Part shown: piece after piece, positions 57,123 to 64,000 of the stretch
Numbering within the stretch: the stretch's first letter is position 1
Layout of the letters: every line of letters starts with the position of its first letter
Origin: Sesamum alatum
Taxonomy: Eukaryota > Streptophyta > Magnoliopsida > Lamiales > Pedaliaceae
Direction of reading: 5' to 3'
Length of the DNA stretch: 64,000 bases
Assembly (NCBI GenBank): GCA_034509735.1
Contig: JACGWO010000010.1
Coordinates: 8,321,193 to 8,385,192 of the forward strand
Notes under the pieces: model-generated
Databases searched by the model: none
Told to the model about the DNA's origin: nothing
The model's input: the letters and a program-made list of their open reading frames with translations, nothing else
Made by a program: the position numbers and the translations under genes

Positions 57123-59200
57123 ATGGTTGAAAACCCTAAGAAACAAGTTGTTGGTTCATTTGGGACAGAACCTGTCCCTAGCGAAAACGCCCTAGGTGGG
57201 GATAATTTTATCACAATCTCTCGTGCAAATTTGTGGAAAATGTTGGAGGAGTGAACCGCTAATTCATGATTGATAGAGTATCCCCACCTCATCTAGCCCA
57301 CATGGTTGAGGACGTTGAAGGCTCGACTCAACTTCATCAGCCGCCTCTACTAACCATACAACCCTCGTCTGAGGAGGAAACTTTTTCTAAACCAGGAAGC
57401 ACGAGCTCCAACAGCTCGACGAGAAAGGCCCAGGGACATGCAACAAAGGGTCGATTATGAAGAAGTTGGTCGAGGACACATCTTTGATGAACACCAGGAT
57501 GACTGCCGTCGTGGAGAGGTATTCATGAGCTAAGCGATCAAGTTGATCGTATTAGCAGGAGGATAGAAAACTTGAAGCAATGACATGTGCCTCAAGGAAA
57601 TGCATTACTGAGACGAGGGTCTATGTTCATCCACAAGATCCTTGCAGAAACCTTGGCATCCGGTGTGAAAATACTAATTTACCTCGATATGATGGGGATA
57701 AGAATCCAAAAGAGTACTTGACAACCTTCGAGAATATAATGCAATTCTACAAATTATCAGACGCCCTTAATTGCCAAATATTCATCACGACATTATATGA
57801 CAGGCTCAGGATTGGTTTGGTTCAACTCTGCTAGCTACAGTGGTAAGACCAACTTACTAGGACCTTCCTTTTTCCAGTTTGCTAGTAAAAGAAAAACCAA
57901 AATATTGGCCACACATTTGTTTACCATTCGACAGAAAATTGATGAAGCCCTCTGGGACTTCATGAACCATTTTAATACTGAGGTATTGGAGGTTCTAGAC
58001 CTTCAGGTTGATATGATGACTTCGATCTTGATTCATGGTTGAAAAATGGACCATTGGCGTCATCCCTAGCTCGTGACCCCCTTGAAGATGTAGGAAATGC
58101 TCATGTAAATTGCTGAAAGATATATCCATGAAGAAGAAGTGAAGGCTCTAAAGGATGGGAGTGGAGCAAAATGCTCCTAATCCAGCAATGTAAAAAAAAG
58201 AAAAAAATGCAAGTAACCCTCTTGTGATATTGCAAATGAGCAAGTTACCCCATATGAGATGTATTAGGTTTCACAATATACGCTCTTGAACACAAGTACT
58301 AAAGCCCCAATGACGATGGAAAAGAATTTGTTTCAATGGCCGAGAAAGACCTGACCTATTCCTTCGAAAAAATGGTCTTAATTAATGCAAATTTCATAAA
58401 GACAGAGTTATGACATTGAAGATTGCTTCCATCTAAAGGATGAAATAGAAAGACTGATCCGTCAAGGATATCTGAAAAATTATGTGGTAAAGGGCAAAAG
58501 CTCAAAAGGACAAGCGGCGCCAAGAGCGCAACCGGGAGCAGATCTAGTAGTAGAGAACTTTGTGGCCACGATAGAGCGCACATGATAGACCTATTGCAGA
58601 TGACAACCAACCCCGACAATGAGTCATCAATACCATGTTGGTGGCCTTATCAGGGGTCATTCATCAAGTTCAGTATTGAGAAGATACGTACGAGCTACAA
58701 GAAGCTCAAGTGGTAGTTCTTTGGGTGCTTCTATTTTATCAATATTTGAAAATTCTGGAGGTATTACTTTTGATGATAGGGGTGCAAAGGGTTTGACATT
58801 CCCTCATGATGACCCTGTCATTATCACCATGGATGTAGTGAACCATGCCATTCAAAAGGTTTTAGTAGGTAATGGAAGTTCTACAGACATCATCTTCTCA
58901 AATTTTTTTGCATAGGATGGAGCTGGACATTGCCAACATAAAGCCTGTAAACACACTGTTAATGGGGTTTGGAGGGTTAGAAATCCTTCCTATGTGGACC
59001 ATGATTTCCGACCTCCACTGGCACGGAATCTCGTAGGCGAATTATAATGGTAAAATATCTTGTGGTAGATGCCCCATTCGCCTATAACATCATTTTGGGC
59101 CGACCTAGTCTCAATCAATCTCAGGCAATGGTTTCTACTTATCACTTGAAGCTCAAATTCCCAAACAAAAATGGGATTAAGGAAGATATGGAGACCAGTG
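57123..59200 (+). pseudogene. Ty3/gypsy gag-protease remnant
   Basis: Gag starts at ATG 57123 (MVENPKKQVVGSF). The conserved gag core follows in two frames: NLPRYDGDKNPKEYLTTFEN (about 57678) and then HLFTIRQKIDEALWDFMNHF...MMTSILIHG (57920-58039). The frame changes around 57800 and there is a stop after ILIHG. The protease part (58650-59170) has HDDPVIITMDV and VLVGNGSSTDIIF. The catalytic Asp of the usual VD(S/N)GSS box is Gly here (codon 58868-58870). LGRPSLNQSQAM (about 59095) ends the protease. No RT or integrase follows. It is clearly dead. Confidence 0.82.
58195..58275. repeat. Single MULE-type terminal repeat fragment in gypsy gag
   Basis: ATGCAAGTAACCCTCTTGTG and GCAAATGAGCAAGTTACCCC match the arms of the 18955/40423 subfamily. 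Only one arm is present. It is preceded by an A run. Confidence 0.6.
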
Positions 59201-59818
59201 CATAGCGCATGAATGTTATCATACTTCGACAAAATTGAAAAGCTGATAGCAAGAAAAGTTGTGAAAAGAAAAAATGAGAAATTCATGTTGAACTCCACTG
59301 TTGTCAGTTAGACAATGAGAACAAAAAGAGGAAGATCGAAGGGATTGAACCATCGGAGTAGAACCACAGTAAAGAGCTCCAACCACAGTTTATGAGCTTT
59401 GAACGTCAGTCACTAGGTACCACAGGAAGTGAATGAGCGGCCAAGTTATGCGTCTGATATTCAATTGTGGAGGAGTACATTGCTGGTTTAAGATACTTTA
59501 AAGCGTAATTTACTCATCGAATAACATTCACCTAAACCCACTCTATTAAAATTTATTTGTAAAAATAAGGAACTGTTGGAGTGCATTAAACGACAAAAGA
59601 CTAATGTAACATGTAAAGTAAAATTGAAAAGGTACTAGAACAATTTTGGTGCTAAAAAATAATACTTATATTCTCACTTCATATCAACTTAAGTTGTGTT
59701 TGCTAAGCTAGATTGCACCGAATGTCCAACCCAATCTACCTTAGTTGCTTGTTTACTCCCAAAAAGGTAGCCCGGGATAAGGCCAACAGACCCGTGATAA
59801 ATGGACCGAAATTCAGAG
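59201..59818. other. Gypsy tail and spacer
   Basis: A second LTR-like fragment lies at about 59490-59560. I see no gene. TAA at 59819-59821 is the left target duplication of the next MITE. Confidence 0.4.
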
Positions 59819-59821
59819 TAA

Positions 59822-60362
59822 GGCCTCCTTTACTTGCAAGGATTACCATGGCCTAATCCTTGCTAGTAATGTGTTTACTTCTTTTCGGTCAAGCCCAACA
59901 TTAGCACCTCAGGCCCGTCATTTGTCATGATAAATGGATGATCCAAATCAAGTTTTTCACCCCAAAATTATTTTATCACCATGGCCCACCAACTCTTGAT
60001 TAAAATTTGCTTTCCCCTTATGTCCTCAACTTTTGAATTTTCACATCCACCTTGCCCTTGAAAGATGATTTTATTACAACCAAAAATATGGGGATGATGT
60101 GACCACTCATGTATGTTTTATTGTGTACATAAACCAATACACTCAACATGTCATGCCAAAGTTTTTTTACAAGGGCAAAGGGGTAATTTGTCTTCAATCT
60201 TACTATTATAACTACACAAAAGTCAACAACTATCATGATTTTATTCTATAAGTTAAAACACAAGTAAACACATACATGAACAATCACTTTTTTTCTTATC
60301 ATTACTTTAATCACAATTTAGTCAATCACAACTTAATTCACACCCTAAAAGTAAAGGAGGCC
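59822..60362. mobile_element. PIF/Harbinger (Tourist-like) MITE, 541 bp
   Basis: The left end GGCCTCCTTTACTTGCAAGG pairs with the right end AAAAGTAAAGGAGGCC. It is flanked by TAA on both sides (59819-59821 and 60363-60365), the usual target duplication of this superfamily. A 72-codon minus-strand frame (60018-60236) has no transposase motif. Confidence 0.82.
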
Positions 60363-60365
60363 TAA

Positions 60366-60908
60366 GGTCATATTTGTAATCCCAACCAATTTGGTGAGAT
60401 AAGCAATCCGGCCTGGTCCACTTGTTGGGATTATTTTTCTATTGAACACTATGTGTCGATTTTTTGTGGTGAAGGTTGATGGAATTTTTCTCAAATGCTC
60501 AATTAATATCATTTAATGCATGGCCCACTAATTAATACACTCGTTTTTTAGTAAAGAAAAATTCTTTCCTAAATAAAATTTGATCGAACTAAACCAATTA
60601 TAAATAAATATGATATATTTATTATGTGATTGATCACTTTTTTTGAATTGTATATCAATCACACGACAGTACATTGTACTTGTCATATAACTAGTTCAGA
60701 TCCAGCTAAATTCGATTTGGATTAAAATTTGTCGGAACTATAATGTGAAATGTCTCCATTTTCTCTCTCATCTTCTAGCCCGATAGCTCACAGTAAAAGT
60801 CATTGCTCCATTTACATGCCCCAAGCCGTTGACAAATGGAACATCCGGGATTTCCCTCATCTACGTGATGCCCATACGAGTGGGGCTCCATTCTATTCTA
60901 GTGTTGTA
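60366..60908. other. Spacer, no gene
   Basis: Nothing coding seen. Confidence 0.5.
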
Positions 60909-61610
60909 CAGTAAAACTTTTATAAATTAATAATATCGGGATTGCGTCATTTTATTAATTTATAGAGGTATTAATTAATTGTTAAATTAATAATTTATTA
61001 ATTTAAAGAGATTTTTTTTTATTCAACGAACCTACATTGTTCTACATGAATAAAATATATACATTGTATTAATTAATTGAATGATGTTCATGTACAATGT
61101 GACTAATTAAATATATACACCCCCTAAAAAAAATAAAGTTCATCGATGTACGTAGTACTAGTTAAAATTTAATGCAAGTTCATTTATGGTAAGGAAATCA
61201 ACCACTATATAAACAACATCATATATTTCTAGTTAGTTAATTCAAATCAAAACCAACCAATCATGGCTTCACATCTAAAAGGGGTCTAAAAATCAACCGT
61301 AATAGATCAAATACGTAAAGCACTACGTGAGTATAAAAGAGATCATCCCACATGCACAAAAAAGATTTGCAAACAACAAATAGAATCATATTTTACTAAG
61401 TTGTCCTAATTATATTTGTACTTTTGTAGAATTATTAATTTATAATATTGAAGGGACCATAAATTTATATAAGGGTCTTTCGAAAAATTATTATCTTATT
61501 AATTTATTGAAATTATTAATTTCGACCTTGGGCCCAAATCGAGACTAAAAAAATTATTATTTTAGAAAACTTATTAATTTATCGAGTATTAATTTATAGA
61601 GGCTTTATTA
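60909..61610 (+). mobile_element. pogo/Emigrant-like element, 702 bp
   Basis: The left end is CAGTAAAACTTTTATAAATT. The right end TATTAATTTATAGAGGCTTT is its imperfect complement. TA flanks both sides (60907-60908 and 61611-61612). The CAGTAAAACCTCTATAAATTAATA end is characteristic of Emigrant/Lemi1, the pogo-type Tc1/mariner group of dicots. TAAATTAATA words recur inward at both ends. It carries a short remnant of the transposase start. Confidence 0.78.
61263..61409 (+). pseudogene. pogo-type transposase N-terminal fragment
   Basis: ATG at 61263 opens MASHLKGV, then TAA (61287), then in the same frame KSTVIDQIRKALREYKRDHP and TCTKKICKQQIESYF, ending with a TAA at 61407. The wording is that of the CENP-B/pogo helix-turn-helix DNA-binding domain. 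The catalytic DDE part is absent. So the element is an internally deleted pogo copy. Confidence 0.65.
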
Positions 61611-61714
61611 TATATATTCTTTCATTTGGTTTCGTAACTAACAAAAAAGATTGTTGCTGGAACTTTTATGAAGCAAAGCCAAGTCTTGCCATCTTAAATA
61701 CATAAAAAAATTTA

Positions 61715-62075
61715 GGGTAAATTACAGCCGTCTCCCCTAAAGTTTAGCATAATTACAAATATTCTCTCATTGTTTGAAAAATTACGAATAACCTCATGAG
61801 GTTTGTAATTTTTAACCAAAATCTGAAATTGACCATTTTGCCCTATTATTAAAATTATAGAAAAATCTGCAGAGGCAAATTGCATTATTGCTCGTCTGTG
61901 TAAAAAATTTAACAAACTTCTTCCTACGTATTATAATTCAAAAAAAAATGTAAGAATAAAATAAAAAATAATTCAGTGCATAATGGCATTTTGGTCAATC
62001 CACCCATAAAAATAAATGAAAATGAGTTATTTATTAAACGGTTACAAACCTCAGGAGGGTATTTGTAATTTACCC
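61715..62075. mobile_element. MULE-type MITE, 361 bp
   Basis: Perfect 9-bp flanks AAAAATTTA (61706-61714 and 62076-62084). The left end GGGTAAATTACAGCCGTC pairs with GGGTAAATTACAAATACC on the minus strand. TTTAGCATAATTACAAATA is shared with the MULE 33988-38660. The interior is like 49188-49621. Confidence 0.88.
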
Positions 62076-62116
62076 AAAAATTTAATTTATCTTATTACAA
62101 CTTATTTCGAATTTTA

Positions 62117-62656
62117 GGGATAATTACACTCCCCTCCCCTGAGGTTTGGTGTAATTACACGTAAACCCCCTATGGTTTGGAAAATTACATTTAGTACCCC
62201 TGAGGTTTGCTTCTGTCTAACAAATATGTCCTTCTGTTAGTTAAAATTCACCGAATTTGTTGATATAAACAAAAAAACTAAATGAAAATCGATGTTTACC
62301 CTCGATTGACTTATTAATGACTTAATGCAGGCCAAATAAATCTTTTATGACTAAATTATTCTTATAACAGTGAAAATATATCTCCTCTCATGCATTAACA
62401 TGTGACAATATATAAGGGTGGTTTGATCATAAAAAGATTCGTTTAATCTAAAATAAGTCAGTAATAAGTCAATCGATGACAAATCTCACCTTTAATTTTT
62501 TTTGCTAATATCAACAAATTCGGTGAATTTTGCCTAATAGAAAGACCTATTTGTTAGACAAAAGCAAACCTCAAGGATAGTAAGTATAATTTCTCAAACT
62601 TCAAGGAATCTATGTGTAATTACACCAAACCTCGTTGGAGAGGAGTAAATTATCCC
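62117..62656. mobile_element. MULE-type MITE, 540 bp
   Basis: The flanks are CGAATTTTA (62108-62116) and CGAATTTAT (62657-62665), 8 of 9. The arms are about 160 bases long: GGGATAATTACACTCCCC on the left, GGGGATAATTTACTCCTC on the minus-strand right, both with GAGGTTTGGTGTAATTACAC. The arms share CCTGAGGTTTG and AAAATTACATTTA words with the MULE 33988-38660. It lies about 430 bp upstream of the alpha-mannosidase TATA box. Confidence 0.86.
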
Positions 62657-62665
62657 CGAATTTAT

Positions 62666-63089
62666 AACTCATTACATTAAACATGACGACATTGACAACG
62701 GAAAATGATCTATCCCGGCAGATGAAAACCACATACTATGATAACAAATTGTTCTCCTTTTTGTTTTGTGTTCTTCGTCAAAGTCTCCGTCCTCAGTACG
62801 AGAAAGCATCTGCTGCCATTGCCATCAGACTCCCAGAAAAAGTCAAACAGAACATGCCCACAATCCTTATCCTCTCACTCTTGTCTGATTGAGAGAGAAT
62901 ACGCCAAAGCAGTAAAAAATATGTGCCTGCACTCAGCAAAACCTTTGGGTCACACTCCACGCCCAGCCCCACATTGCCTCGCTCTTAACTAGTTTTCCAA
63001 GAATAGCCTCTTTTTTTTTCAATAATTTTCTTCAGAAATTCACAATTATTGTCGGGTAATTGTAAAGCTACTTGAACTTCAGGCCGGCT
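62666..63089 (+). promoter_or_regulatory. Upstream region of the alpha-mannosidase gene
   Basis: Between the MITE and the TATA box I see no gene. The overlapping frames at 62683-62992 have no motif. Confidence 0.4.
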
Positions 63090-63096
63090 TATAAAT
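63090..63096 (+). promoter_or_regulatory. TATA box candidate
   Basis: TATAAAT lies 139 bp upstream of the ATG at 63235 in otherwise mixed-composition DNA (GGCCGGCTTATAAATGC). The distance fits a short 5' UTR. No transcript evidence is available. Confidence 0.5.
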
Positions 63097-63234
63097 GCAA
63101 ATGCCGAATCTTTGTCCTTTTTCCTTGTCTATATCCTTCATAGTGACCTCCGCATCACTTTCTTGGAGCACCCGTATCTACCAATTTATGTTTCATAAGA
63201 ACCCTTCAACGGAAATTCTTGGTTGGATTTGGAA

Positions 63235-64000
63235 ATGGGAAGTTTCGCACAATCTCTTTCGGCTTTATTGTGCATTGCATCTGTTCTTGCTTCATATGGG
63301 ATTGTGGGCGTTGAAGGGTACATCAAGTACGATACTGGGAGTGGCATTGTGGACGGGAAATTGAATGTTCACTTGGTTGCTCACTCTCATGATGATGTGG
63401 GCTGGCTCAAGACTATTGATCAGTACTATGTTGGATCAAATAACAGTATTCAGGTGTTGTCTGGAGCTAATATATGAGTGGACTATGACTGACTGATTCT
63501 GAGGGATGTTTCTTTTGTTTCGATGGATTGGAGTAGTGAAAACATGTTTACTGTTTGTTGTTTGATGCTTTGTGGATGCAGGGTGCATGTGTGGAAAATA
63601 TCCTGGACTCGGTTGTCATGGCTTTGCGCCGTGATCCCAATAGGAAGTTTATATTTGCTGAAATGGTAGCTAAATCTTTTCCCTATTTGAAGATCTTATG
63701 GCTTTTTAATCAAGTCAGTAAAGCAGACGATAATGTTCGAGTTGTGGTTAGCATGTCTGTTTATGAATATATTGAATGTAAAAGAAATGGCTAGTATGAA
63801 GTTTTTCTTATTCATATTAGATGGTATCCTAATAAAATTTACGTTGACGGGTAGTTTGTGTTGTCTTTGTGGTGTTAATAGTCGGTTTATGTACATAAAA
63901 GTTTTGTGCGCGAGTGAGGCTACCGCGTGTACCATCTAGCAATCTGTTTCCAGCTTAAAACATGGTTAACTAAAATGTTCTTAATTGTGAACTAAAATGT
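63235..64000 (+). CDS. Alpha-mannosidase, glycoside hydrolase family 38 (5' part)
   Basis: Exon 1 is 63235-63453 and exon 2 is 63582-63665; the rest lies beyond the window. The ATG at 63235 is chosen because it opens a typical signal peptide (MGSFAQSLSALLCIASVLAS, cleavage probably near residue 27). An in-frame TTG at 63223 is not a plant start. HSHDDVGW (residues 50-57) is the GH38 zinc/nucleophile-side signature; His52 and Asp54 match the known zinc ligands. Exon 2 reads GACVENILDSVVMALRRDPN and continues RKFIFAEM, as in plant lysosomal-type alpha-mannosidases. Such enzymes remove alpha-linked mannose from N-glycans in vacuole or apoplast. The expected whole protein is about 1000 residues, so under a tenth is visible. 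Intron 1 has GTGTTG..TGCAG borders. Intron 2 starts GTAGCT at 63666. Confidence 0.93.

Noticed and set aside
63095..63364. Open frame starting at 63095
   Set aside because: It overlaps the 5' UTR and exon 1 of the alpha-mannosidase in a different frame, with no motif.
1..64000. CRISPR arrays, operons, bacterial promoters or rRNA genes
   Set aside because: Nothing of this kind. Intron-split genes and plant transposons show eukaryotic nuclear DNA.

Overview
This is a plant nuclear DNA window. It is AT-rich, has intron-split genes with GT..AG borders, and is packed with plant-type transposons. The encoded proteins point to a dicot; I cannot name the species from sequence alone. Only two genes look intact and functional. 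One is a ten-exon gene for the 26S proteasome ubiquitin receptor RPN10 (42358-48617, +). The other is the 5' end of a secreted or vacuolar alpha-mannosidase of family GH38 (63235 to past the window end, +). They are unrelated in function and are separated by about 14.6 kb of transposon-derived DNA.

Nearly everything else is mobile or decayed DNA. (1) Ten Mutator-type (MULE) elements have long terminal inverted repeats and 9-10 bp target duplications that can be read directly: 506-2675, 1641-2302 (nested), 3022-4831, 5528-5861, 18955-20054, 33988-38660, 40423-41424, 49188-49621, 61715-62075 and 62117-62656. Only 33988-38660 carries a transposase, now broken. Its ends resemble those of the short elements, so it or a relative may have driven them. 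(2) Helitrons with exact A|TC...CTAG|T borders lie at 6048-6267 (-), 6275-7619, 9191-9436, 46064-46371 (-, inside RPN10 intron 7) and 55892-56385. (3) LINEs: a nearly complete one (22879-27370) splits a GRF-zinc-finger gene, and three 5'-truncated ones lie at 3254-4089, 50059-51380 and about 51650-53215. (4) A decayed endogenous pararetrovirus-like block (12480-16130) holds RT-RNase H remnants, a TATA/leader-like region and a 63-bp hairpin. (5) A Ty3/gypsy gag-protease remnant (57123-59200), a PABP retro-pseudogene (29975-31660), a pogo/Emigrant-like element with a transposase fragment (60909-61610), a Tourist-like MITE (59822-60362) and a tRNA-derived SINE at the window start complete the list.

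Layout: 1-9.5 kb, nested MITEs, Helitrons and a LINE tail; 9.5-12.5 kb, AT-rich with CACTA-like ends; 12.5-16.2 kb, pararetrovirus-like remnant; 16.2-22 kb, MITEs; 22-27.6 kb, GRF gene split by a LINE; 30-31.7 kb, PABP retrocopy; 32.4-39.8 kb, an old inverted-repeat element with the MULE inside; 40.4-41.4 kb, MULE-MITE; 42.4-48.6 kb, RPN10; 49-53.2 kb, MITE and two LINEs; 53.2-56.4 kb, AT-rich repeats and a Helitron; 56.6-59.6 kb, gypsy remnant; 59.8-62.7 kb, four DNA elements; 63.2 kb to end, alpha-mannosidase.
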